This document shows, piece after piece, positions 1-9,391 of a stretch of DNA of 64,000 nucleotides. Position 1 is the first letter of the stretch. The number at the start of each line of letters is the position of its first letter. A program made the translations under genes and the position numbers. Source of the DNA: Craterostigma plantagineum (Eukaryota > Streptophyta > Magnoliopsida > Lamiales > Linderniaceae); the NCBI GenBank assembly GCA_027422505.1, contig JAPQWV010001564.1:1-64000 (forward strand), read 5' to 3'. Under the pieces are notes generated by a model, which searched no databases, was not told the origin of the DNA, and saw only the letters and a program-made list of their open reading frames with translations.

Positions 1-913
1 TTGACTCAAAAAGTCACAACAGCATTTTGTGAATTACAAGGGAGGGACAAAATGGTTAAGAGGATAAACCATGATGAACTTTGGGTTATTGGCCCGATCT
101 GAGGTCTTTTATCCGATCCTCTCACGGTGGCCTTGGTGGAAGAATTTGCAAAAGTTCGGTAGGAGGCGTGTACGTATCGAGATCAATACTGTTTCTTACT
201 AACATCAGAAGCAAAGCATCAACGATAGGTTGAGGTTTTTCTTGAAAAATACACAACATAATGCTTGACGTAAGTTGGAGGAACAAAATTCAAACCTTAA
301 GAGCTAGAAGCATGCGCAGTCGAGCTAGGGCTGATGCTCGATTTTTATGCTGTGATCTATCTTCAGATGCCTACTGATTCAAACTCAAAAAGAAATTACA
401 ACACTTAAATAGGCATTATGTGGTAAAGGAGGAACTACGAACCTGAGCTATAATGCCCGTTGGAAGATGCTTAAGACGGACAGCAGTCTCACGCTTGTTA
501 CGGTGTTTCCCCCCCGGCCCAGATGCTTTGAAAGTGGCCCATCTCACACTGACTCATTAGCTTTTCATCTGCCATTAACAGATAATCTCTCCCACCAACT
601 ATTTCATTGACAATGGCATTACTACTTGATGAAACAGAATCGACTTCGACATTAGTGGAAATCTCATCAAATTTGCTCGCGCACGTCCTTACAAAGCCTC
701 TATTTGTGGCATTTGAAAGACGTAAAGGAGACAAACAATAACGCCTTGTGTGAGATTGAATGGAAGTTCTAAAAACTGGCAATTTTGCCAGCTGGGAATC
801 TTACGAATGACTGGCGATAGCAATTGATCGTCGGTGTGGGAGAAGAATTAGCCAATGGAAAATGCTATACTGGTTTTGGATCTTAAAAGTGATTCATAAA
901 AAAGACGAGCCAT
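1..913 (-). CDS. Class I peptide-chain release factor-like protein (GGQ-domain family), partial
   Basis: Organellar ribosome-rescue/release-factor family (RF-1 domain, C12orf65-like); the 3' end lies beyond base 1. Three exons are readable on the minus strand. Exon 1 (913-443) starts [10 protein letters not shown], a probable transit peptide, and ends with [11 protein letters not shown] followed by [12 protein letters not shown]. Exon 2 (370-296) reads [18 protein letters not shown]. Exon 3 (about 213-70) reads [16 protein letters not shown] and RPQIGPNNPKF. Splice signals are GT-AG at 442/371 and 295/~214. Frames are broken by single-base indels in exon 1 (after ...FSIG and before TFKASGP) and exon 3, mostly in homopolymers. 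The catalytic GGQ reads GGK here (AAA codon); that is a substitution, not an indel. Known of the family: GGQ glutamine positions water for peptidyl-tRNA hydrolysis. Identification is good; activity is uncertain. Confidence 0.75.
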
Positions 914-1527
914 CTTCGATGCCGCTGCACAAGAAAAAAAAATTACTCAAAGGATACTATACATAGTTTCTATGACACTACTCTCTATGCTTCATTTTCC
1001 TCTACAGCACTACACGAATCAATTTCAATTAGGATAAAATCGATGACAGAATATCTTCGCCACACAGCAGACAGAAAAAATAGAAATCGACAAGAAATCC
1101 GCTACAACGAGGATCGCAAACTAAAACCCTTATATCCACCAATGTATAACAGTTAACTTGCGTGAACATCAACAAAGCCGATCAATTTTAGCATCATCAG
1201 ATAGCTACGGCGTCAGGTGCGTCGATGGCGAGACTGAGAAGATAGAGTGAATAAACTACAAAAAGAGGGGGAAGGATGCAATTTTCGTAACCTATAAAAA
1301 TTTATACTTGCAGCCCCACACTCTTTAAATACGTAAAAGTTGCACCAAATTTTAAGTTTTCGACGACATTAGTCCCTTACAATTTCACACAGTAAAAGAG
1401 AAGTAAATGAAAAAAATCATAGCATTATGATTAGCAAAGAGGTTTAAAACCTCTACCCCATGAAATGGTTAAAGCTAACAAAGGCAAGAAAACATCATCA
1501 GTCTGTTAAATTCCTCTGTTGTTTTTT
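914..1527. other. Intergenic gap between MCU-type gene and release-factor gene
   Basis: About 600 bp between the stop of the MCU-family gene (1528) and the start codon of the release-factor-like gene (913), both on the minus strand. It presumably holds the 3' UTR of the former and promoter/5' UTR of the latter. No ORF, repeat or clear TATA box could be supported. Confidence 0.5.
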
Positions 1528-2881
1528 ATCTACACAACCATTAAGATTTCGATACTCCAAAGAATAAAAGGAGTATTTCCTCCAAAAAATGGCCCCAAAA
1601 AAAGCAAATTCCGAGCCCAGTGCGAATCATACATCAGTGGCCAAGGAAGCATACCTCGGGCTCGACCTCGACCCCAACCCGCCTTTTCAAAGAAGCACAG
1701 ACTCAACCTCCAATTGCACTTCTTCTGCAGCTCTATAAACCTATGAACGTCGAAGTCCTCTTTCATTAGCTTCCTCTGCCTCGAAAGGAAGAGACTCTTC
1801 AGCAAATCTTGGTATGTGGGATCCCCGAAGTGATCATGAATAGGCGTAGCCTATGATGAGGCCCGTGGTGGTTGTGAAGAATGCAATTGGCTCATAACGT
1901 CCCAAGAAATTCCAGAAAGTCAGGCGAAAAAAGAGGCCAACTTGAACCACGGCGAGCCCCAGCCCTGCCCATAGTATGCGCCGAACTTGCTTGTGGGCTA
2001 AGACGTCGATCTCTTCTTTCATCTTTTGGAGTTGTTTGAGTTCGTCCTTTCGTGGGTCGTCTTCGGGTAAGAGGGCTAGGGGAACTGCTTTACGAACTAA
2101 ATCAACTACCTGAAATAAGGGCAAGGGCCATTTCATAGTAAACACCCCATAAAGAAAAGGTTAACCCTACTAACTTGACTTGACTTTTCTTGAAATTCAG
2201 AAAAGGCTAATCTTTGCTTTGCCTTGCCTTGCCTCCACCAAATCGAGGACGCCACTTTTGACAAAGAATATATTCAATCCAATTGAACCATCGCCACGTA
2301 GTAATTACCAGAAAAGAGTCAAAGGCTCACGTGAAGGGAAAAAAGCACTTCAATCTAAAGAGATTCACACTATAGCTAAAGATATCAAATTTATGCTGCA
2401 AATCCAAAAAAAATTCAAGTGATTTGAGCCAAGTACCTTATCGGGGTGGAGATAGACTTTATCCCTGAACCGCAAAAACGACGCCCGGCCTCGTCGAGAA
2501 TCCTCGCAAACGACGCCGCTTCGTCGTCGGTCTTAGCGACGCCGACGCTTCGGCAGGCCTTGAGAAGCTCGTCGTAGGATATCGCTTCTTTGTTGTCCAT
2601 GCCGAGCTTATCCTTGAGCGCCTCGACGTTGACGAGCCTCATCATCCTCTTGCCTCGGCATAGCTCATAGTCTCGGCGGCGTCCTCAGATCCCCGCCTCG
2701 CTGCTCCCCATCGTCCGCCGCCGAGCTGCAGAAATAGTAAAAGGATGGAACGGCGATGGGCCCGGCGATCTCGTGAAGGGTAATCGATTGATTAGGGCCG
2801 GGGAAAATGGGCGTACGAAGGTGACATTCTTGTTGCTGGCGGCCCTCTTCAAAAGATTCAAGATATTTGACTCCTCCACAT
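1528..2881 (-). CDS. MCU: Mitochondrial calcium uniporter (MCU) family protein
   Basis: Pore subunit of the inner-membrane Ca2+ uniporter in mitochondria. Two exons on the minus strand: 2881-2437 (presequence and N-domain, [20 protein letters not shown], then DKVYLHPDK) and 2109-1528 ([13 protein letters not shown], coiled-coil [24 protein letters not shown] segment, [59 protein letters not shown]). Splice sites: donor AAG|GTACTT after 2437, acceptor TTTCAG before 2109. The selectivity-filter region (WDVMEP in plant MCUs) is present in the DNA as TCTTGGGACGTTATG, but two single-base losses (one G before it, one G after ATG) put it out of frame. Further homopolymer indels occur near 2475-2500, 2640-2655 and 1815-1835. 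The start at 2881 (MWRS) is my choice by resemblance to plant MCUs; 2933 is an alternative. I take the indels as consensus errors, but a pseudogene cannot be excluded. Confidence 0.8.
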
Positions 2882-2933
2882 GACGGAATTTCAAAAATTT
2901 CTTGCTTCTATCGACGAATGAATTCGATGGCAA

Positions 2934-3987
2934 TAGTAGGTTAGATTGTTTCAGATTAATTTCTTATGGTATGAGAACGTAATGGAGAATGGGCATTGAT
3001 TTGTCAGAAGAGAGTAAAATGGATCTCAAGTTATAGGGGAGCGACGCGTTAGGCGTTGAAAGAAGAAAAACAGAAATAGGAATTCGAAGAGGAAGTACCC
3101 AAGAACGAAGCACCAATATATATAGTTCTTTGTAGTATCTTTTTGTAACTTTTTATTGAGAATTGATTAGAGATAATTGTGTATATATTCATTTACACAC
3201 ACAATCTTGAAGAAAGTAGCCTGCTTTCCTACGGTTCAACTTTCAATTATGATAATCTCCTCAATGCATTATAGGAAAATAATTCAGTTATCAATTTAAT
3301 TCGAAATTACAATAGATGAATAATGTTGTGGGTCCCCCTTATTTATCTTCGATACCCATTGAATGAATAAAAGGCGATTACAATAATAATCGAAATTAAA
3401 TCATATGCGTGTGGAGTCAGTGTAAGGTCAAATAAAAATCATATTTTTCCTATCGGTAATTTTGTGTAACGTAGGAGATGACGACAAAGAAAATAATGTA
3501 CGCGGCCCTCACACTCAATTGGTCATCAGAGAAAGGCTATATTGGGAAACTCACATTGCTCGAGGCTGAAACTTGATACTAGAAGAAATGGGGTAGGAAG
3601 ACTTTGATGCACACGTTGTTTGTGTTATATATGTTATAATAACGTGGACACCTCCTCCATATCTAGAAGTCAATCATAATTCATGTTCTGATATTATTGC
3701 ACGCAACTCCTTCAAGCAAGTCTTACTGAATCAATAAAGGCAAAAAAATGATGCATTTAGGCAAGAAACAGTTCTATAATGAGAGATTACAATGATGAAA
3801 TTAATGTAATGAAACCTGAGAATAAATGCAGTTTTTCCTTACTTCATACTACTTATATGTTGTCCCAAGATAAGACAAAACCAGTCCAACGTTATAATCA
3901 CAAACAAAAAAAAAAACGCACATGATTCGAACCATAAATGGATCTCAAAGTTAATACAAACAACAAGCCCAGAAAAAAGCGTTTGCT
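2934..3987. other. Intergenic region between MCU gene and first F-box gene
   Basis: About 1 kb, AT-rich, between the MCU start and the 3' end of the first F-box gene. No coding region, TIR/TSD pair or tandem repeat was supported. Confidence 0.5.
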
Positions 3988-5213
3988 TCAAACTCGGCTC
4001 ATGGAGCAGTCAAGCTTGAACACTTTGTCATCCTCGGTCTCGAAATCTTTCAGCGAAACAAAGCTCGGCGTATGTAACAACAACGTCGAAGAAACATAAT
4101 TCTCGGAGGGAAAATGTCGATTCGCGCTGACGTCTTACTCGAGTCAGAATAGCAGAATACGCATTCATCTTCAAACGCCATCAACACGTCGCCATCATCA
4201 TAAGCTTTCAAAGGAATAAAACGAGAACTGTTCTTTCCCCACGCCCTCAACAGATCACCTCTGCTTATAACATATTCTATGCTCCAAGATCTGTTCTCAG
4301 TCCATAACCGTCCATCACATACGTAACGATCTGAGTCTCGGAATAAGCGCAGCACAAGCACAGGCGATCATCTAAAACTCCCAACTCCATCTCATCCAAT
4401 CCAGGATATATTTTCGGGTCCCAGGAATTTAGTAAGAGCCTCAGTTTCAAGATCGAATCGAACAATCCACAGAGTGTCCTCGGAATCACGGCGCACCAAT
4501 GAAGGCTCCCATCGAAAACCCGACCAAAGGAATCCACAGTGTAGCGCAAAGACATACTGCTCGGTGCATCGTTTCTTCTCCACTCTCCTCCTTCCCCAAG
4601 AGTGTAACTTCCCAAAGAGATGTCGGGGGCGTAGAGGGTTGATTCTCCCTTAGGGCCTCGTTGAAAATCCTTACAGCCTTGTACTGATTGCTCATTCTAC
4701 TCACGCCGAATCCACATGTGACCTTTTCCAATGTCCAAGAGCATTTCTGGGTAGGGAAGCTCGATGCACTCGTGGGTGATTGGATTGCATACGTAGTAAT
4801 CTTCGCGACTTCGATATCTATCCTGCAATAGAAGCAAACCGTTGGCAGAACCGCAGATTTGGGCGCACATGAACTCGGTTTCGTCGCGGGTGATTAGCAT
4901 TTTAGCGCAAATTCGTTACGAAGCTCGTGGGGTACGGTTTGGTGGATTCTTCGAGGTCGAAGATCGTGAATAGGGTGTCGTGGGGATTCGTGGCGATGGC
5001 ATGGCGGACGAGCAATCCTTGGGCAGAGTTGGAGAGATGGGATTCGACGAACTCTCGAGTACTGAGCATGTCGCGCCATGATTTGCACACGCATTTGCAG
5101 GCGTACGCGGATTTGATAGAGATTCTCGAGAGGATGTTGAAGATTATTTCTGGCGGAAAAAATGGGGGGATTTCTTCCCTGTTCGTTTCGGAGGCAAGTT
5201 TCAGGGTCTTCAT
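3988..5213 (-). CDS. F-box protein with F-box-associated (FBA) domain, copy A
   Basis: Substrate receptor of an SCF (SKP1-CUL1-F-box) ubiquitin ligase, CPR1/CPR30-like in style; substrate not predictable. The N-terminus MKTLKLASETN leads into the F-box PPEIIFNILSRISIKSAYAC and KCVCKSWRDMLSTREFVESHL (residues about 18-60). The FBA part follows: CGSANGLLLL, YVCNPITHECIELPYP, CGFGVSRMSNQYKAVRIF, LHWCAVIPRT, DPKIYPGLDEMELGVL, and the end SFVSLKDFETEDDKVFK. The coding line jumps frame at least four times by single bases (about 4890, 4710, 4600, 4330, 4080). The family is normally one exon of about 390-420 aa, which fits 1.2 kb. It is the first of three tandem paralogues; copy B is 2.5 kb away and shares about 1 kb of upstream sequence with it. 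Start chosen because all three copies begin at the same point relative to the F-box. Confidence 0.8.
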
Positions 5214-6451
5214 GGGCTTGCAAGACTGTGCAGTGATAGATGCCTTGCATTAATAATTACCTGAAAACGGCAGGTTGAGTCATTGAGAAACTCCAAAAGG
5301 CAACAAATTCATAACATAGCCATTAATGCATTATCAAATATTAGCATGAGAAACATAAGCAAACTTATAGAAATTTTAGTGCTTCGAGGACGAATGATAT
5401 CTAAAGACTTCTACGGTTCTACCATCGAACTTTCAGGCACTAATCACCAGAGGAATCCAATCTCCTATTATGACGAATAACTCAGATAGGGTGAGATGAA
5501 GATGAAATCATAAGAACGAAAGATCCTAGCTTATGAGCATTATTAATGATTCAGATCAACTACTCCAACTCTTATATGGGATCACAAAAATAACGATGGA
5601 AACATCCCTGATTATATCGATCTTTCTGTATTTTGGATCCTCCGATATTTTGACGATAACCAAAATATCATCCACCGATATGTTAAATCAGTAATACTCA
5701 ATTCATTTCGTCACTTCCTACCGATACCGTCGTTATTACCGGTATATCTGTCCATCTTTTCGTAGATTCGACTGAAATACCGTTAAACCAACGAATCAAC
5801 AGCTCACTCTATTGAAACCTACAAACATTTCCATCTCAAAGTAATAACTATGCCTAAGGCGAACCCTAACCATCAAACAAGCCATTATTCCTCGCACAAA
5901 TAAGGACAGAAGAAGAATTAATCTACACACACAAACACAAAATAGATATCAGATATTAATTACCTCAACGCTGATAGTCAACCCGCGAAGGTGCTGGATG
6001 TCCGAGATCTGATCAAAAGAGCAGCACATACATGCAGTAAGGAAACGAAATTAAAATACTAGAAAACGGAATAACAATTTTACCTTCACTCTTTCGACGA
6101 ACCCGTGAGAATGAACAAATCCACCGCAGCTATCTCAATCTTCAGTGGTCACCTCTTTTTCGCGGCGATTACTTGTCGAGGTTGACAACTCCACAGCTCA
6201 CAGCAATGGGACGTTACCGAAGTGATGGGATTATGATTTATGACAAGTAGATTGCACGCTTTTGACCTTTCGTGTCTTCTTTTCTTTATTCTTTATTATT
6301 TATTAATATAACAATAGTCTCACAAACCCCATCAAATAGCCCAAGGGGGAAATGGGATATACAAACAACTTAGTTGCATAGCCCATTTATTATTGGGCTG
6401 CGAAGCCCTATAGAAATATAAACGGGCTACATAGCAGAAATACATTTGATT
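5214..6451. repeat. Upstream region of F-box A, duplicated as the (now split) upstream region of F-box B
   Basis: Patches of clear similarity link this stretch to 22109-22836 plus 27984-28290: the leader motif around GCAGGTTGAGTCAT (5270/22142), TAAAGACTTC (5400/22431), the ATAGATATCAG patch (5942/22718) and TGTCGAGGTTG (6174/28164). It is therefore a segmental duplication carrying promoter and leader with the F-box gene. A section at about 5575-5800 has no counterpart at 22.5 kb and may be a later insertion. No ORF is supported. Confidence 0.65.
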
Positions 6452-7685
6452 TTAAAACCAGAACCTCAACTCATCAAGCACCAAACTCGAAAACTTTTTA
6501 CGTCCTCGGTCTCGAAATCCTTCAGCGAAAAAAGGCTCGGAGTATAAACATATTGCGTCGATGAAGACGTCATCATCATAGGGATAGAACGGTACGACTG
6601 GCGCCGCCCAGACCTTCGTCACATTAAAGTAGCGTAGCATGAAGCAATCTTCAGACACCATTAACATATCGCCATCTCCGAGAGCTTTCAAACCAAGAAC
6701 GAGCTTGTGCAACACACCATCAAACGCATGGCCTTGCTTATAACGTATTCTTTGCTCCAAGATTTTCCCGCCACCATAATCGTTCATCATATATATGACG
6801 AACTCACTCTCAGGCATATTGTTGTAACATAACCAAAGCCGACCCCTTAATGCTCCCATATCCGTTACATTCCATGCAGGATTCTTCTACAGGACCAGGG
6901 AATCGGGAAAAAGCTTCAGTCTCAAGATCGAATCGGACGATCCACAGAGAGTCCTCGAAATCTCTGGCGTGCCAATGGAGGTGCCCATCCAAAATCTTGC
7001 CATAGGAAGCATTGGTGTATCTAGCAACATCTCGGGCGGTGTAGCAGTGCTTCCCACGATCCTTCCCCAAGTGCGTAGACTTGAAAAACTGACTTTGAAT
7101 TCATATTACTCCGAATCACGATCCATAGTGCATTCGTGCAAAATTCTTACAACCTTGTACCGATTGCTAAGCCTGCTCACACCAAATCCACAAGTGGCTA
7201 CTTATACTTTGAAATCCGTTGCGGATTGGAAGCTTGATAAACTCACGCAGTATGGATTGCATACGTAGAGGGAGAGGACGCCACCATGGAGAAATGTTTC
7301 TTGAAAAAAAAGCAAACCATTAGCAGAACCACAGAACTGAGCGTACTTGAATGCAAAACCGACACCTGGGAATTTCCAAATTCTAGTGACGTTTTGCAGT
7401 GAGGCTCGCAGTCAGGGGAATCTTCAAAATCGTACAGTGTGAGTGCGATGTCTGGAGATTTTACACGATGTAGACGAAGACAAGCAATCCAGGGACCAAG
7501 TTGGAGAGATGGGATGTTACAAATTCTTGAGTTCCGAGCAGGTCGCGCCATGACTTGCAGACACATTTGCAGGTGAAGACTGATTTGATCGGAATTCTCG
7601 AGAGGATGTTGAGGATCATTTCTGGTGGTAAAGCTGAGAGATCCCTCCTGAGGTCCATAATTGAGGCGAGTTTCAGGGTTTCCAT
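6452..7685 (-). CDS. F-box protein with FBA domain, copy B (leader split by gypsy insertion)
   Basis: Same family and presumed SCF role as the neighbours. METLKLASIMDLRRDL starts the protein, then F-box PPEMILNILSRIPIKSVFTC and KCVCKSWRDLLGTQEFV, then FBA blocks: CYNNMPESEFVIYMMND, LKALGDGDMLMVSEDCFML and a C-terminal ending LDELRFWF. Single-base frame jumps are visible at about 7475, 7350, 7100 and 6850. The gypsy 3' LTR edge (7712) lies only 27 bp upstream of the start codon, so the native promoter is now 14.4 kb away, beyond position 22109. The element is in the same orientation as the gene, so an LTR-initiated transcript could run into it. The coding line is no more damaged than in copies A and C. 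Confidence 0.78.
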
Positions 7686-7706
7686 GGACTTTCCAGATCG
7701 ACTATG

Positions 7707-7711
7707 AAGAG
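7707..7711. repeat. Target-site duplication (AAGAG) of the gypsy element, left copy
   Basis: AAGAG immediately before the TG of the left LTR matches AAGAG at 22104-22108 directly after the CA of the right LTR. A 5-bp TSD is normal for Ty3/gypsy integration. Confidence 0.9.
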
Positions 7712-8120
7712 TGATCGCGTGTGTGTATGTTTAATAAAAAGATCGTGCGGAGTACGTCACAGTAATATTTAAAACGAATATATTATAACTAGAATCACGC
7801 GCGATAGGCAGTGTACCTATCGTTTGTATATAGCTATAGCGAATATCCGAGAGTATCGATCACGGAATAAATTGAGTACTAGTATAACCTATCGACTCGA
7901 TATTTTAACCTAATAAAAATAACAGGATTTGTTTATATTACGAACTATCTTAACAGAGTACTTAAAGGTTCGGAAGACTATAGAACTCGACTAGAAGTAA
8001 TAAGAGTGCCTTAAGATGACAAATATGTGTCCGGGATTCGAATCCCGCTGAGTTTTGTTGACTAGGCTACGGAATATCGCTCCTACGTGATTATCGACTA
8101 AATCGCAATAATTTTCTACC

Positions 8121-8274
8121 CACTCACGGATTTGCTGTCGCCCTAAACGTTCGTGGGGATCTAAGTTTAGCGATTACAAGGCGGCGAGGATCGAGTATTT
8201 GCTGTCGCCCTATACTCGAATCCTAAACGTCTTACGAACGGCCTAATCGTTATTTAGCTGTCGCCCTAAACGAT
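8121..8274 (-). other. Three constant-loop hairpins in the LTR leader
   Basis: The segment CTGTCGCCCTA (plus strand) occurs three times, each inside its own inverted repeat: CCACTCACG/CGTTCGTGG (8121-8129 with 8149-8157, two mismatches), TCGAGTAT/ATACTCGA (8191-8198 with 8212-8219, perfect) and ATCGTT/AACGAT (8246-8251 with 8269-8274, perfect). Stems differ while the loop is kept. They lie downstream of the TATA box in element orientation, so they should be in the RNA leader. Confidence 0.6.
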
Positions 8275-8676
8275 ATACCACACATGCATATCAACACATA
8301 GACATAGATACGAAGAAACAATATCATAGAACGATAAATAGTCGAATATACGTGTTCACGATTATCCTACGCCTTACTACAACATAACCCAACGTTCATC
8401 TATTCCCAAACACACAAGAGAATTAACCACTCATATTGAACGTCACAACAACGAGATTTAAGAGGGAAATAGGATAGAGAATCATAAAAACTTCCCTAAG
8501 GAGTGAATATGGCGTTTCCGAGGTGGAGCACTCGTTCCTCGGTCGTATGAGCGTAGCTTCGTTGTTGGATCGTCCCTTGAGCTTCTCCAATCACGGGATG
8601 CTTTAGGTTCTTCCTTCTCTTCTTTGCTCTAAGTTTTCGTCCCTCTCAGATTCTCCGTGAGTTCTGAGTAGTGCCT

Positions 8677-8684
8677 CCTTTTAT
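8677..8684 (-). promoter_or_regulatory. TATA-like box of the gypsy 3' LTR
   Basis: Minus-strand ATAAAAGG just downstream of the palindrome array; the matching site in the other LTR is about 21404-21397. It suggests transcription start near 8650 and about 21370. Position only, no expression evidence. Confidence 0.45.
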
Positions 8685-8714
8685 GCTTCGAAATGGGCTA
8701 AAACCCTGAATTTG

Positions 8715-9190
8715 GCACGTTCACGGCCTCTTAACGGGCCTTCACGGCCGTGACGGCGGCTAAAAACCCTATTTCTTGACTTTCCTTGGCATGAGTCACG
8801 GCCTCGTGCAACACGCTTCACGGCCGTGACGGCAGCTTAAACCTAAATATTGACTCTCTGGTACAGGTCACGGCCTCTTGCATGAGGTGTCACGGCCGTG
8901 AATCAATGGTTTTTTTCTTCGTTGAGCACTCTTGCCTTGATTCACGGCTTGTTGCATAAGCCATCACGGCCGTGACACTGAGGGTCTATTCTTTACTTAA
9001 GCCTCTGCCAGCATTCAGGCGTGTTGCATGATGATCACGGCCGTGAATGTAGCTTCTTCAGGTTTCTGCCGTAGTTCACGGCCCTTGCATAAGGCCTCAC
9101 GGCCGTGACACGAAGGGTCTTTCATCTTAACTCACTCCCACGTTCACGCCTCCTGCGAGGTGATTCACGCGTGAACTATGCCTCCATCTG
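8715..9190. repeat. U3 array: seven ~73-bp units with palindrome TCACGGCCGTGA
   Basis: Each unit holds a half-site (TCACGGCCTCTTGCA-like) followed 15-25 bp later by the full 12-bp palindrome. The corresponding palindromes in the right LTR are at 21464, 21538, 21611, 21684, 21757, 21820 and 21892. In this left copy the last palindrome has lost bases (TCACGCGTGA), as has one half-site. Confidence 0.85.
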
Positions 9191-9379
9191 GCATCTGCAT
9201 ACTTGGTCCTTTCGCGTCGTTTTCGCCTCGTTTTCGTTCCTTTCGCTCGATAATCATTCCAAGGTCCTACAATATTTAAATGGGTGTAAATAAAGCCAAC
9301 AAATGCATGGAATGACCATTAATTTCTTATTATAAACCCAAATAAACACAACAATAAACGTATTAAAATACGTTTATCA

Positions 9380-9391
9380 ACCTCCCCACAC
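9380..9391 (-). other. Polypurine tract of the gypsy element
   Basis: Plus ACCTCCCCACAC, so GTGTGGGGAGGT in element orientation, directly abutting the 3' LTR. This is the expected plus-strand primer site. A perfect 8-bp hairpin with loop TCCT (9399-9418) lies next to it. Confidence 0.85.

Larger units (their letters stand above)
7712..9379 (-). repeat. 3' LTR of the gypsy element (1668 bp)
   Basis: Nearly identical to 20425-22103. In element orientation, U3 runs from 9379 and contains the palindrome array (about 9190-8715) and a TATA-like CATAAAAGG at 8684-8677. R and U5 run to 7712 and carry three hairpins (8274-8121). This is the copy adjacent to F-box B. Confidence 0.92.

Noticed and set aside
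5260..5262. 5' UTR intron in the F-box genes (CAG|GTAA in copies A and B)
   Set aside because: Copy C has CAG|GCGA at the homologous site and the implied intron in copy A would be under 60 bp; not strong enough to annotate.
8030..8075. GGGATTCGAATCCC in the LTR resembles a tRNA T-arm
   Set aside because: It is a simple palindrome. No acceptor stem, anticodon arm or CCA-proximal pairing is found on either strand, so there is no tRNA gene.
8690..9200. CRISPR-like appearance of regularly spaced repeats in the LTR
   Set aside because: The spacers are themselves repeated half-sites, the period varies (63-74 bp), both LTRs carry the same array, and the context is a plant retrotransposon.
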